Source: Hymenobacter cheonanensis (GTDB lineage: Bacteria > Bacteroidota > Bacteroidia > Cytophagales > Hymenobacteraceae). Taken from it: DNA of 64,000 nt. The notes beneath the pieces were generated by a model. It worked only from the letters and a program-made list of their open reading frames with translations. It did not search any database and was not told where the DNA came from. This document shows positions 41,399-49,980 of this stretch, one piece after another. Every line of letters starts with the position of its first letter. Within the stretch, counting starts at the first letter, position 1. The position numbers were made by a program, and so were the translations under genes. Location: positions 148,003 to 212,002 of the forward strand of contig NZ_JAUQSW010000011.1 of assembly GCF_030581075.1 (NCBI RefSeq). Reading direction: 5' to 3'.

Positions 41399-44263
41399 AT
41401 GCAACTTCTTTTATCTTTTGGGAAGAATGCGGGGCGGGGCGCCTGGCTGGTGGCCGCGCTGCTGCTGGCCCTGGGCTGGCTGCGCCCGCAAGCGGCGCTA
41501 GCCTCGCACATCCGGGCGGGCGACATTCAGGCCAAGGTGGACACTACGGCGGCGCATAACCCCAACCGTATTTTTTACAAGCTTACGCTGTACCGGGACA
41601 TTACGGGGGTAGACCAGCCCACGGTGACCATGTATTTCGGCGATGGTACCCGGCTGGATGGGATTCCGAAAGCCTCTACCGTGCGGGTGGGGCAAACGGA
41701 TATTTTCAGCTACTACTGCGAGCACACGTATCCGGCGGCGGGGCCATATCCGGTAAGCTTTGTGGGCGAAAACCGCAATACGGGCGTACTCAATATGGCA
41801 GCTTCTAATACGCAGACGTTTTACGTAAGCACCACTATTACCATTAACCCGGCCTACGGGCTCAATCACTCGCCGGTGCTGCGCGCCCCGGCCGTAGACC
41901 AGGGCACGGTAGGGCAAGTATTCTTGCACAACCCGGCGGGCTACGATGCCGATGGCGACTCGCTCGTCTATCACCTGCGCACCTGCCAGCAGGTAGTAAA
42001 TGGCACTACGGCGGCCAACGTTACGAACCTGCCCACGCCAACGGTATGCACCAACTATGTGTATCCCGATGATGCCAGCATCACGCCGGGTACTACCCCC
42101 ATGCAGGTGGCGTACAACGGGGTGCCGGCGGGTAATCCCAGCCAGCGGGCTTTCATCTCGCAGGATATCAACACCGGCCAGATAACCTGGAATGCGCCCG
42201 CCAGGGCAGGTATTTACAACATCGCCTTCACGGTAGATGAGATTCGGCGCACGGCCAACGGGTTCCGGGTAATTGGCCAGGTAATCCGGGATATGCAGAT
42301 TATCATTCAGGCTACCAATAACCTGCCGCCAGTGCTGACGGTGCCGCCCGACCTGTGCGTGGTGGCCGATACGCCCGTGACACTCACGGTATCGGCTACC
42401 GATGGCTCTAGCGCCACTGTCCCGGCTACCAACGTAACCCTGTCGGCTTTCAGCGGCATTCTGCCGCCCGCTACCTTCCGGCAGAATAACACCGGCACCT
42501 CGGTAACGGGTACATTCCAGTGGACGCCCGGCAACAGTGCCGTGGCCGGCAGCACCACCGCCCCCGGCGGCAGCAACGTATCGGACCAACCGTACATAGT
42601 GGTATTCCGCGCCCAGGATACGCCGCCCAACGCGGCCTCGCAGCCCTTGGTTGATATCAGGCCGGTGCGCATCACGGTGGTGGGGCCACCGCCCCAAAAC
42701 CTGCGCGCTACGCCTTCGGGCACGCCCGGCGGGCTAGTAAGCGTGCTGACCTGGAATTTGTATAAGTACCAAAACGCCAGCCAGATACTGATTTACCGCA
42801 AGGAAAATCCGTCCAACTTCAACCCCGGGCCGTGCGATACCGGCATTCCGGCTTCGGCAGGCTACACGCAGGTGGGCGCGGTGCCGGTGAGTGCCACCTC
42901 GTTCTCGGATAATACGGGCCTGGTGCGGGGCAAAACCTATTGCTACCGCATCTACGCCACCTTTCCGCTGCCGGCGGGTGGGGCCAGCATTGCCTCGGCC
43001 GAGGCCTGCCTGACCTTCAATGGTCGCTCGGCCATGCTCACGAACGTGGATGTGAACACCACCAACACGGCTACCGGCCAGATAACCGTGAAGTGGACCC
43101 AGCCTAAAGCCGATGTGGGCACGTTTACCTCGCCCATCTACCGCCTGACCCGCCAGATTGGTACGGGCGCCCCGACGCTGGCCGCCACCATCACCAACCT
43201 AGCCGATACCACCTACGTGGACAACGGCTTGAACACGGTGGCCAACCAATACACCTATACGCTGACCTTTTTGAGCGGCACCGGCGCTACGCAGGTGCAG
43301 GAAACTGCCCCTAGCGCCACCAGCGTGCGCACCAGCCTGGTGCCCAACGGCATTACGAAGGCCATAACGGTGAACTGGGCCTATAATGTGCCCTGGGATA
43401 ACAGCAAGCAGCCTTCGCGCATTTACCGCCGCGACCCGGGCAGCACTACGTTCAACCAGATTGCGACCGTGACGCCGGGGGCTACCAGCGGCACCTACGT
43501 CGACCAGAATCTCGTGGCTGGGCAGGAGTATTGCTACTACGTACAGACCACCGGCCAGTACGCCAACTACAGCTTCCTGAGCAACTTGCTCAATAAGAGC
43601 CAGCAAATCTGCGCCACGCTGCAAGCGGTGCCCTGCACGCCGGTGCTCACGCTGCAAGTGGTGAACTGCGACAGCCTGGCTAGCCTGGCCTCGTACCTAC
43701 CCGTTAACCAGACCTACCAGAACAACCTGCGCTGGACGGTGGGCAGCACGCCCGCTGGCTGCGAGGCCAACGCCGTGTACTACCGCATTTTCCGCAGCGA
43801 TACCGACGGCGGCCCCTACGTGCTGATTGACTCGACCACGCAGCGCACTTACAGTGACCGCAACCGGCCCCGCCCCACCTACTGCTACAAAGTGCAGGCC
43901 GTGGCGGCCTCGGGCCAGCGCAGCGGCCTCAGTAACTCGGCCTGCCAGGCCGACTGCGTGTTCTTTATCCTGCCCAACATCTTCATCCCGGGCAGCAACA
44001 GCACGGCCAATCAGGTGTTCCGGCCTAAGACGACCAGCCCCCTGCTGCGCACGCACATCCAGATTTTCAACCGCTGGGGCCGCAAGGTGTACGAGAGCGA
44101 CCGCGACCCCTACATTAACTGGACGGGCGGCGGCGTGGCCGGCGAAAGCGGCACGAGCGGCATGGTATCGGGCGGTATTTACTACTACCTGGCCGAAGTC
44201 GAGTTTGCCGACGCGGCCCAGACCAAACGCACCTATAAAGGCTGGGTGGAGCTAGTGCGCTAG
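41399..44263 (+). CDS. large secreted protein with T9SS type B (gliding-motility-associated) C-terminal domain
   Basis: 954 residues. A signal peptide is followed by a beta-rich region beginning SHIRAGDIQAKVD that resembles a family of PKD-type Bacteroidota surface proteins, cadherin/PKD-like modules (DVVNGTTAANV... , PPVLTVPPDLCVVADTPVT), and several fibronectin-III-like repeats (QNLRATPSG, ILIYRKEN, RIYRRDPGSTT, YYRIFRSD, YCYKVQAV). The C-terminal 85 residues (FFILPNIFIPGSNS, then IQIFNRWGRKVYES, NWTGGG, GIYYYLAEVEF, KGWVELVR) match the CHU/type B sorting domain. It should be exported by the type IX system and kept at or released from the cell surface; a role in adhesion or gliding is inferred. 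Single gene with its own terminator. Confidence 0.88.
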   Translation: MQLLLSFGKNAGRGAWLVAALLLALGWLRPQAALASHIRAGDIQAKVDTTAAHNPNRIFYKLTLYRDITGVDQPTVTMYFGDGTRLDGIPKASTVRVGQTDIFSYYCEHTYPAAGPYPVSFVGENRNTGVLNMAASNTQTFYVSTTITINPAYGLNHSPVLRAPAVDQGTVGQVFLHNPAGYDADGDSLVYHLRTCQQVVNGTTAANVTNLPTPTVCTNYVYPDDASITPGTTPMQVAYNGVPAGNPSQRAFISQDINTGQITWNAPARAGIYNIAFTVDEIRRTANGFRVIGQVIRDMQIIIQATNNLPPVLTVPPDLCVVADTPVTLTVSATDGSSATVPATNVTLSAFSGILPPATFRQNNTGTSVTGTFQWTPGNSAVAGSTTAPGGSNVSDQPYIVVFRAQDTPPNAASQPLVDIRPVRITVVGPPPQNLRATPSGTPGGLVSVLTWNLYKYQNASQILIYRKENPSNFNPGPCDTGIPASAGYTQVGAVPVSATSFSDNTGLVRGKTYCYRIYATFPLPAGGASIASAEACLTFNGRSAMLTNVDVNTTNTATGQITVKWTQPKADVGTFTSPIYRLTRQIGTGAPTLAATITNLADTTYVDNGLNTVANQYTYTLTFLSGTGATQVQETAPSATSVRTSLVPNGITKAITVNWAYNVPWDNSKQPSRIYRRDPGSTTFNQIATVTPGATSGTYVDQNLVAGQEYCYYVQTTGQYANYSFLSNLLNKSQQICATLQAVPCTPVLTLQVVNCDSLASLASYLPVNQTYQNNLRWTVGSTPAGCEANAVYYRIFRSDTDGGPYVLIDSTTQRTYSDRNRPRPTYCYKVQAVAASGQRSGLSNSACQADCVFFILPNIFIPGSNSTANQVFRPKTTSPLLRTHIQIFNRWGRKVYESDRDPYINWTGGGVAGESGTSGMVSGGIYYYLAEVEFADAAQTKRTYKGWVELVR

Positions 44264-44280
44264 CCCCCTTTTCAGCGATA

Positions 44281-44320
44281 AGCCAAAAAAGCCACTCCAC
44301 CCGGGGTGGCTTTTTTGGCT
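44281..44320. terminator. terminator between the T9SS protein and fabD
   Basis: Arms AGCCAAAAAAGCCAC (44281-44295) and their complement (44306-44320) around a 10-nt loop, six-T tract. It ends the preceding gene 18 nt after its stop. Confidence 0.88.
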
Positions 44321-44370
44321 TTATTTTGCCCCGCCTGCCGAGCGTGCGGGCTAGCCGCACCTTCTAACTC

Positions 44371-45285
44371 TTGTTTGCTTTGACACCTTCCCACCCCACC
44401 GAGGCCGCCCGCGTGGCCGTTTTATTTCCGGGCCAGGGCTCGCAGTTTCCGGGCATGGCCCGCGAGCTGTACGAGCAAAGCGAGGCCGCCCGCGCCGTGC
44501 TGATGCAGGCCAACGACATTATGGGCTTCGACCTCACCAAGCTTATGTTTGAGGGCACCGAGGAAGACCTTCGCCGCACCGACGTAACCCAGCCCGCCGT
44601 GTTTGTGCACTCGGTGGCGCAGTTTGTGGCCCGGCCCGACCTCGTGCCCGCCATGGTAGCCGGCCATTCGCTGGGCGAATTCTCGGCCCTGGTGGCGGCC
44701 GGCGTGCTCACCTTTGCCGATGCGCTGCCCCTGGTAGCGCGCCGCGCCCAGGCCATGCAGGCCGCCTGCCAGGAGCAGCCCGGCACCATGGCGGCCATCC
44801 TGGGCCTGGCCGATGAGGCGGTGGAGCAGGGCTGCCAGCAGGTAGCGGCCGGCGGCGACGTGGTAGTGGCGGCCAACTACAACTGCCCCGGCCAGCTCGT
44901 TATCTCGGGCTCCACGGCCGGCATTGCCAAGGCCTGCGAAGTGCTAAAAGCCGCTGGGGCCAAGCGCGCCTTGCCGCTGCCCGTGGGCGGTGCCTTCCAC
45001 TCGCCGCTCATGCAGTCGGCCCAGGCCGCGCTGGCCGAGGCCATCGAGCGCACCGAGTTTCACGCCGCCCGCTGCCCCGTGTACCAGAATGTGGACGGTG
45101 CCCCGCACACCGACCCGGCCGAGATTAAAGCCAACCTGCTGGCCCAGCTCACCGCCCCCGTGCGCTGGACCCAGAGCGTGCAGGCCATGTTCCGCGATGG
45201 TGCCACGGCGTTCGTGGAGTGCGGCCCCGGCAAAGTATTGCAAGGCCTGGTGAAGAAAATTGAGCCCACGGCTACAATTGCTTAG
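44371..45285 (+). CDS. fabD: malonyl-CoA:acyl-carrier-protein transacylase
   Basis: 304 residues from a TTG at 44371; another TTG three codons later is possible and no ATG fits. Loads malonyl groups on ACP for fatty acid synthesis. LFPGQGSQFPGMA near the N-terminus, the nucleophile Ser in AGHSLGEFSALVAAG (about residue 100), Arg in the VARRAQAMQ helix, and the catalytic His in VGGAFHSPLM are all present. The last codon's TAG stop is also the insertion point of a MITE-like element; the element changed nothing in the protein. Confidence 0.94.
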   Translation: MFALTPSHPTEAARVAVLFPGQGSQFPGMARELYEQSEAARAVLMQANDIMGFDLTKLMFEGTEEDLRRTDVTQPAVFVHSVAQFVARPDLVPAMVAGHSLGEFSALVAAGVLTFADALPLVARRAQAMQAACQEQPGTMAAILGLADEAVEQGCQQVAAGGDVVVAANYNCPGQLVISGSTAGIAKACEVLKAAGAKRALPLPVGGAFHSPLMQSAQAALAEAIERTEFHAARCPVYQNVDGAPHTDPAEIKANLLAQLTAPVRWTQSVQAMFRDGATAFVECGPGKVLQGLVKKIEPTATIA

Positions 45286-45436
45286 AGCGTGTTTGGATTT
45301 TCAATTTCCGGGTCATACTGAGCTTGTCGAAGCATCTCTACCGCCCCGTTGAGCGGCTTTTCAACAAAGCGGTAGAGATGCTTCGACAAGCTCAGCATGA
45401 CAAAAATCGTGTTTTTTACAATTCCCAAACACGCTC
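45285..45436. mobile_element. MITE-like element with TTA target duplication, inserted on the fabD stop codon
   Basis: 12-bp perfect terminal inverted repeats GAGCGTGTTTGG (45285-45296) and CCAAACACGCTC (45425-45436), flanked by TTA on both sides (45282-45284, 45437-45439). Inside is a 33-bp inverted repeat with one mismatch (45312-45344, 45369-45401). The element is 152 bp and has no gene. TNA duplications and GAG...TGTTTGG-type ends resemble IS5/IS1031-group transposons, so it is probably mobilised in trans. Precise loss would restore GCT TAG. Confidence 0.75.
45312..45401. repeat. palindromic intergenic repeat, family member 2 (inside the MITE-like element)
   Basis: 33-nt arms with one mismatch around a 24-nt centre. 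The arm reads GTCATACTGAGCTTGTCGAA then GCATCTCTACCGC; it shares the frame GTCATGCTGA.C....GAAGCATCTC with the copies at 38313 and 58973 but replaces AACGCAGT by GCTTGTC. Confidence 0.85.
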
Positions 45437-45500
45437 TTAGTTAGCAAGCAGTAGCGCCGACTTGCAGTCCGCGAATGAGCTAGCCTAATCTTAAGCCGCG

Positions 45501-45542
45501 AAGCCGGCTAGCCTTGCGTAACTGCGCGGGGCTAGCCGGCTT
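45501..45542. other. 13-bp hairpin after folK, built on GGCTAGCC
   Basis: Perfect arms AAGCCGGCTAGCC (45501-45513) and GGCTAGCCGGCTT (45530-45542), the last base touching the folK stop. T tract only on the plus strand (TTTT). It may terminate transcription coming from fabD or protect the folK mRNA end. Confidence 0.5.
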
Positions 45543-46034
45543 TTAGCTTGCTACGCGCGCTACGGCCAGCATATCGGGGCACGCGGCCAGCAGCTGCGCA
45601 ATGGTGCGATGCAGCTGCGGATGCACTACCTGCGGCGCCACCTCGGCCAGGGGCGTGAGGGCAAAGCGCCTAGCCGGCAGCGCCGGGTGCGGCACCGTGA
45701 GGGTAGTGGTATGGATAACCGCGTTGCCAAACAGCAGAATATCCACGTCGAGGGTGCGGGCGGCCCAGCGCACCTGGCGCTCGCGGCCCTGCTGCTGCTC
45801 GGCGGCCAGGCAGGCGGCTAGTAGGCTAGGGGCATCTAGTTCCGTCTCAATAGCCAGCACCTGGTTGAGGAATGCTGGCTGGTCTTCGAGGCCCCAGGCC
45901 GCCGTTTGATACAAGTCAGAAGCAGCCACCAAGCACCCAGCGGTAGCCGCCAGGTCGTGGCGCGCCTGGGCCAGCCGGGCGGCCCGGTCGCCGAGGTTGC
46001 TGCCCAGCAGCAGGTAGGCGAGGGTAGAAGCCAT
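45543..46034 (-). CDS. folK: 2-amino-4-hydroxy-6-hydroxymethyldihydropteridine diphosphokinase
   Basis: 163 residues from the ATG at 46034 (MASTLAYLLLGSNLGDR); the longer frame runs into the upstream gene. Transfers pyrophosphate from ATP to the pterin in folate synthesis. AYLLLGSNLGDR, YQTAAWG, QPAFLNQVLAIETEL, the RWAARTLDVDILLFG signature (R-x-x-x-R-x-x-D-x-D) and VPHPALPARRFALTPLAEVAP are all characteristic. Its ATG starts one base after the stop of the upstream alpha/beta hydrolase (TAAAATG), so the two are translationally coupled. Confidence 0.95.
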   Translation of the reverse strand: MASTLAYLLLGSNLGDRAARLAQARHDLAATAGCLVAASDLYQTAAWGLEDQPAFLNQVLAIETELDAPSLLAACLAAEQQQGRERQVRWAARTLDVDILLFGNAVIHTTTLTVPHPALPARRFALTPLAEVAPQVVHPQLHRTIAQLLAACPDMLAVARVAS

Positions 46035-46035
46035 T

Positions 46036-46890
46036 TTAATGGCTGGCAAAAAACGCGGCTGTGCGCTCGGCAATAACCCTGGCTGGGGCCGGCAGTTCAC
46101 TCCCCGGCCACGGGTGTGCGCCGCCAAACATGTGCCCCGCGCCGGGCACCACCGCTACTTCAGCGGCGGGCTGGCCGGCGTGCAATTGGTGCACGGCCGC
46201 CAGGGGCACCGTCTCATCCTGGTCGCCGTGGATGAGCAGCAGCGGCTGGCGCAGGCCGGGCAGCAGGGCCGGCAGGTCGAGGCGGGCACGGTTCTGGTAG
46301 AAGTTTTCGGCAATCTGGTAGTACATGGGCAGTTGCTGGCCGGTGCGCGCGTTGGGCACGTGCAGCACGCCCTCGCGCTGCCACTGGGCCAGCACCTCGG
46401 CGGGCCAGCGCGGGTGCAGGTCGGCCACGGCCGCCCAGGTGGCCACGGCCGCTACGCGTGGGTCTTCGGCGGCTTTCAGCAGCACGAGGGCGCCGCCCCG
46501 GCTATGGCCCACCAGGTAGACGCGGCGCAGGTTGAGGGCCTCGGCGGGCAGGGGCGTGGCGCCGGGCGTGTGCAGTGCATCGAGCAGCTGGCCCAAATCA
46601 TCAAGCTCCAGGCTGAAATTATTCTGGCCGAAGGCTTCGAGGTCTTCCAACTCGCCGGTGCCGCCCACCACCACGCCGTTGTGCGAGAGGTTGAGCTTGA
46701 CGAACACGAAGCCCCTTTCGGCAAAAAACCGGGCTAGCAGCCCAAAGTGCCCCCAGTCCTTAAACCCCTTGAAACCGTGGACAAAAACCACCACCGGCTG
46801 GGGCTGGCCGGTGGGCTGCCAGGTGGCATCGGCGGCAAACGGCCGGCCGTGGGCCCGGCCGCGCAAAGTGAACTCGACAGTACGGAGCAT
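46036..46890 (-). CDS. alpha/beta hydrolase (dienelactone hydrolase-like)
   Basis: 284 residues from the ATG at 46890 (MLRTVEFTLRGRAHG). The fold is clear: VVVFVHGFKGFKDWG (oxyanion loop), nucleophile elbow GHSRGGALVLL, LLLIHGDQDETVP with the acid Asp, and GAGHMFGG with the catalytic His. No signal peptide, so cytoplasmic. An esterase or peptidase of unknown substrate. Coupled to folK with a 1-nt gap, but no reason for the pairing is evident. Confidence 0.9.
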   Translation of the reverse strand: MLRTVEFTLRGRAHGRPFAADATWQPTGQPQPVVVFVHGFKGFKDWGHFGLLARFFAERGFVFVKLNLSHNGVVVGGTGELEDLEAFGQNNFSLELDDLGQLLDALHTPGATPLPAEALNLRRVYLVGHSRGGALVLLKAAEDPRVAAVATWAAVADLHPRWPAEVLAQWQREGVLHVPNARTGQQLPMYYQIAENFYQNRARLDLPALLPGLRQPLLLIHGDQDETVPLAAVHQLHAGQPAAEVAVVPGAGHMFGGAHPWPGSELPAPARVIAERTAAFFASH

Positions 46891-46983
46891 GGAGCTAAGG
46901 TAGCGCGCGCGCCGGCGTCTGGGTTTAAGCTCAACGAACCCCAATTACCAAGTCCGCGCTGCTGGCCGTATCATTGCGCCCGC

Positions 46984-47973
46984 ATGGCAAACCCGCTCGA
47001 CCAGATACAAGCGCCCATTGCGGCCGAGATGGCCGAGTTTGAGGTGAAATTCCGCCAGTCGATGCAAACGCGGGTGCTGCTGCTCGACAAGATTATGGGC
47101 TACATCGTGCGCCGCAAAGGCAAGCAGGTGCGCCCCATGTTCGTGTTTCTCACGGCCCGTGCCAGCAGCGCCAACCCTGGCGGGCCGCTGCCCGAGGCTG
47201 TATTTCGGGGCGCCGCCCTCATCGAGCTGCTGCACACCGCCACCCTGGTGCACGACGACGTGGTGGACGAAAGCAACTACCGGCGCGGTTTCTTCTCTAT
47301 CAATGCCTTGTGGAAGAATAAGATAGCTGTGCTGGTGGGCGATTATCTGCTGAGCCGCGGCCTGCTGCTCTCGCTCGAAAACGACGACTTCGACCTGCTC
47401 AAAATCGTGAGCAACGCCGTGAAGGAGCTTAGCGAGGGCGAGCTGCTGCAAATTGAGAAAGCGCGCCGCCTCGACATCACGGAGGATGTCTATTTCGATA
47501 TTATTCGCCAGAAAACGGCCTCGCTCATTGCCTCGTGCACGGCCGTGGGCGCGGCGGCGGCCGGCGCCGACAAGGCCACCATCGAAAAGGCCCGGCTGTT
47601 TGGCGAGAAAGTCGGTATGGCGTTCCAGATAAAAGACGACCTGTTCGACTACGGCACGGCCGAAATCGGCAAGCCGGTGGGCATTGATATCAAAGAGAAA
47701 AAGATGACGCTGCCGCTCATCTACGCCTTGCAGCAGGCGAGCTGGCTCGACAAGCGCCGCGTTATCTACAACGTGAAAAACAACGCCGGCCACCGCGACC
47801 GCGTGCAGCAGGTTATCGACTTCGTGAAGCAGTCGGGCGGCCTCGACTACGCGGTGCGCACGATGGAGCGCTACCGCGACGAGGCGCTGGCCCTGCTGCG
47901 TGAATTTCCGGAGTCGGAGGCCCGTAATTCGCTCGAAACGCTGATTAACTACACGATAGAGCGCGAAAAGTAG
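46984..47973 (+). CDS. all-trans polyprenyl diphosphate synthase
   Basis: 329 residues from the ATG at 46984 (MANPLDQIQAPI); the upstream extension is noise. Condenses isopentenyl diphosphate units onto an allylic starter to make the long side chain of menaquinone (most likely) or another quinone. GKQVRPM, the first Asp-rich motif LVHDDVVDES and the second IKDDLFDY are present, and the size fits the long-chain (ispB/hepT/sdsA) class. Chain length depends on residues before the first motif and cannot be stated. Divergent from the alpha/beta hydrolase, convergent with the M23 gene. Confidence 0.92.
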   Translation: MANPLDQIQAPIAAEMAEFEVKFRQSMQTRVLLLDKIMGYIVRRKGKQVRPMFVFLTARASSANPGGPLPEAVFRGAALIELLHTATLVHDDVVDESNYRRGFFSINALWKNKIAVLVGDYLLSRGLLLSLENDDFDLLKIVSNAVKELSEGELLQIEKARRLDITEDVYFDIIRQKTASLIASCTAVGAAAAGADKATIEKARLFGEKVGMAFQIKDDLFDYGTAEIGKPVGIDIKEKKMTLPLIYALQQASWLDKRRVIYNVKNNAGHRDRVQQVIDFVKQSGGLDYAVRTMERYRDEALALLREFPESEARNSLETLINYTIEREK

Positions 47974-47993
47974 CGCGAAGCCTCTGCTTCGTG

Positions 47994-48674
47994 CTACTTC
48001 AGTACCAGCATGGGGTTGGGGCACAGCTGGGCCCAGTAGGCGCGCTCGCTGGGCGGGGCCACGCCTGGAAAATCGCCCCAGCGACCCTGCATATCGGCCA
48101 TAAGCTGAAAATGCAGGTGCGGCGGCCAGTCGCCGTTTTCGGGGTGCGGGCCCACGTGGGCAATGACTTGCCCGGCGGCCACGGCCTGCCCGGGGGCTAG
48201 CCCCGCCAGGTCGGTGCGGGTGAGGTGGCCATAGAGGCTATAAAACATTACGCCTTCCAGCTCGTGCTGTAAAATAATGGTGGGGCCGTAGTCGCCGAAA
48301 TGATTGTTGTCGGCCAGGCTGTGCACCACGGCGGCTAGCGGCGCGGCCACGGGCGTGCCGGCCGGCACCCACACATCCACGCCCAGGTGCAGCGAGCGCG
48401 GCTCGGCAGCGTCGTTGAAATGCGGGCTGCGGCGGTAGATAACCCGGTTTTCGAGGTAGCCGCCGATGCCCGCGGCGGCGTGCTGCGCAGTCAGCATTTC
48501 GGCTACTACCGCGTCGAACACGAAGGTATCGCGCAGGCGCTCGGGGTGGGCGAGGAGCGGGTTGGCGGCCGTAAAATCGAGCGGAGCTAGGTGGGTGCTG
48601 CCGAGCGGATAAGTGGGCAGCACGGGCGCAAAAGCCGCCCGGTGGCGGGCTAGCAGGGGGGCAAGGTCAGGCAT
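47994..48674 (-). CDS. M23-family (LytM) metallopeptidase without signal peptide
   Basis: 226 residues. The zinc-site motifs are H-L-G-V-D (RSLHLGVDVWVPAGTPVAAPLAA) and H-L-H-F (PPHLHFQLMAD), both intact, with a Y-G-H-L (YSLYGHLTR) between them, so probably catalytically competent. There is no signal peptide: the protein starts MPDLAPLLARHRAAFAPVLP. Related domains are found fused to or beside aminotransferases in other bacteria, so a role outside classical peptidoglycan cleavage is possible. Convergent with the polyprenyl synthase gene with a 20-nt gap. Confidence 0.88.
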   Translation of the reverse strand: MPDLAPLLARHRAAFAPVLPTYPLGSTHLAPLDFTAANPLLAHPERLRDTFVFDAVVAEMLTAQHAAAGIGGYLENRVIYRRSPHFNDAAEPRSLHLGVDVWVPAGTPVAAPLAAVVHSLADNNHFGDYGPTIILQHELEGVMFYSLYGHLTRTDLAGLAPGQAVAAGQVIAHVGPHPENGDWPPHLHFQLMADMQGRWGDFPGVAPPSERAYWAQLCPNPMLVLK

Positions 48675-48758
48675 AGGAAAACGAAGCTAGGGCCAGCCGA
48701 GTAAACCAAGTGCTGGCACAAAAAGAGATGGGTGAAACTTCACCTGCCGCCCGCGCCG

Positions 48759-48766
48759 TAAATTTG
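48759..48766 (+). promoter_or_regulatory. -7 promoter box (TAAATTTG) for the oxidoreductase gene
   Basis: Exact TAnnTTTG on the plus strand 24 nt before the ATG at 48790. Confidence 0.5.
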
Positions 48767-48789
48767 CCCTTCTTACTTAGCTTATCCTC

Positions 48790-49887
48790 ATGTCGTCGTA
48801 CCTGACGCTTACCGTCGTTGCCCTCACCCAGGAAACCCCTGACACCGTTACCATCCATCTTCAACGGCCCGATGGCCAGGCCGTGCCCAGCAAGCCGGGC
48901 CAGTTTCTGACCCTGCTCGTGCCCTGCGGCCCGGCCGGCAGCCGCCCCGAGCGCCGGGCCTACTCGCTCAGCAGCACCCCCGCCGAGGCCCCGCGCCTGT
49001 CCGTGACGGTGAAGCGCGTAATGGGCGGCCTGGTAAGCAATTATCTGCTTGATAACGTGCGGGTAGGCCAGCAGTATGAGGTGCTGCCGCCGCTCGGCAG
49101 CTTCGTGGTGCAGCCCAGTCCCAAAGCCGCCCGCTCGCTGGTGCTCATCGGCGCCGGCTCGGGCATTACGCCGTTGATGTCGATGCTGAAGGCCATTGTG
49201 GCCGAGGAGCCGCAGAGCCACGTGCTGCTCATCTACGGCAACCGCAACGAAGACACGGTTATCTTCAAAGACCAGCTCGACGCGCTGGAAGCCAGCAGCC
49301 GGGGCCGCCTGCAGGTCGAGCACGTGTACAGCCAGCCGCTGCACCCCGGCGGCGCGCACCAGCATACCGGGCGCCTCAACCGCACTACCATTTTGCGCAT
49401 TCTGGAGCAGCGCCACCAGTTTCCGGCCCCGCAGGCCGAGTACTACATCTGCGGCCCCGAGGGCCTGATGATTGAGGCCCAGGCCGCCCTGGAGCTGCTG
49501 AACGTGCCGAGCAGCCGCGTGCGCCGCGAAAGCTTTTTGGCCGCCGCCGAAGCGGCCGAAACCGGCGATACCCACGGCGACGCCCTGGCCGGCGCCAACG
49601 ACGGCCCCGTAACCGAGCGCACCGTCACTATCCAGTACGAGGGCAGCGAGTACAAGCTGGTGGTGCCCGCCAAAACCACCATTCTCGACGCGGCTCTTGA
49701 CAAAGACATCGACCTGCCCTATTCGTGCCAGGCGGGCGTGTGCACGGCCTGCCGGGGCAAGTGCCTCAGCGGCAAGGTGCACCTCGACGAGCGCGAGGGC
49801 CTTTCCGATGCCGAGCTGGCCAAAGGCTATATCCTTACCTGCGTGGCGCACCCGCTTACGGCCGATGTAGTAATTGAAATTGGCTGA
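48790..49887 (+). CDS. ferredoxin:NAD(P)H oxidoreductase with C-terminal [2Fe-2S] domain (PaaE/Hcr-like)
   Basis: 365 residues. Order: FAD-binding barrel (RAYSLSSTP is the R-x-Y-S FAD motif), NAD(P)-binding domain (LIGAGSGITPLMSML, then YYICGPEGLM), and a plant-type ferredoxin domain whose cluster ligands are in YSCQAGVCTACRGKC, with a fourth Cys in LTCVAHP. Transfers electrons from NAD(P)H through FAD and the iron-sulfur cluster to a partner oxygenase or hydroxylase. In other bacteria it serves phenylacetyl-CoA epoxidase, but no paaABCD genes are in this window, so the partner is unknown. Single gene. Confidence 0.92.
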   Translation: MSSYLTLTVVALTQETPDTVTIHLQRPDGQAVPSKPGQFLTLLVPCGPAGSRPERRAYSLSSTPAEAPRLSVTVKRVMGGLVSNYLLDNVRVGQQYEVLPPLGSFVVQPSPKAARSLVLIGAGSGITPLMSMLKAIVAEEPQSHVLLIYGNRNEDTVIFKDQLDALEASSRGRLQVEHVYSQPLHPGGAHQHTGRLNRTTILRILEQRHQFPAPQAEYYICGPEGLMIEAQAALELLNVPSSRVRRESFLAAAEAAETGDTHGDALAGANDGPVTERTVTIQYEGSEYKLVVPAKTTILDAALDKDIDLPYSCQAGVCTACRGKCLSGKVHLDEREGLSDAELAKGYILTCVAHPLTADVVIEIG

Positions 49888-49980
49888 TAAATAATCGGTT
49901 GTGACTGAATAGACGGAGTTTGCGGGCCGGATAAAAAAACTATTCGGACGGCTGGCAATTATTTACGTAACTTGTACTCT

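Noticed and set aside
44371..44413. GTG at 44413 as the fabD start
   Set aside because: It would begin right at the first conserved strand (VAVLFPGQGSQ) and leave no N-terminal residue before it; the TTG starts at 44371 or 44380 are more plausible.
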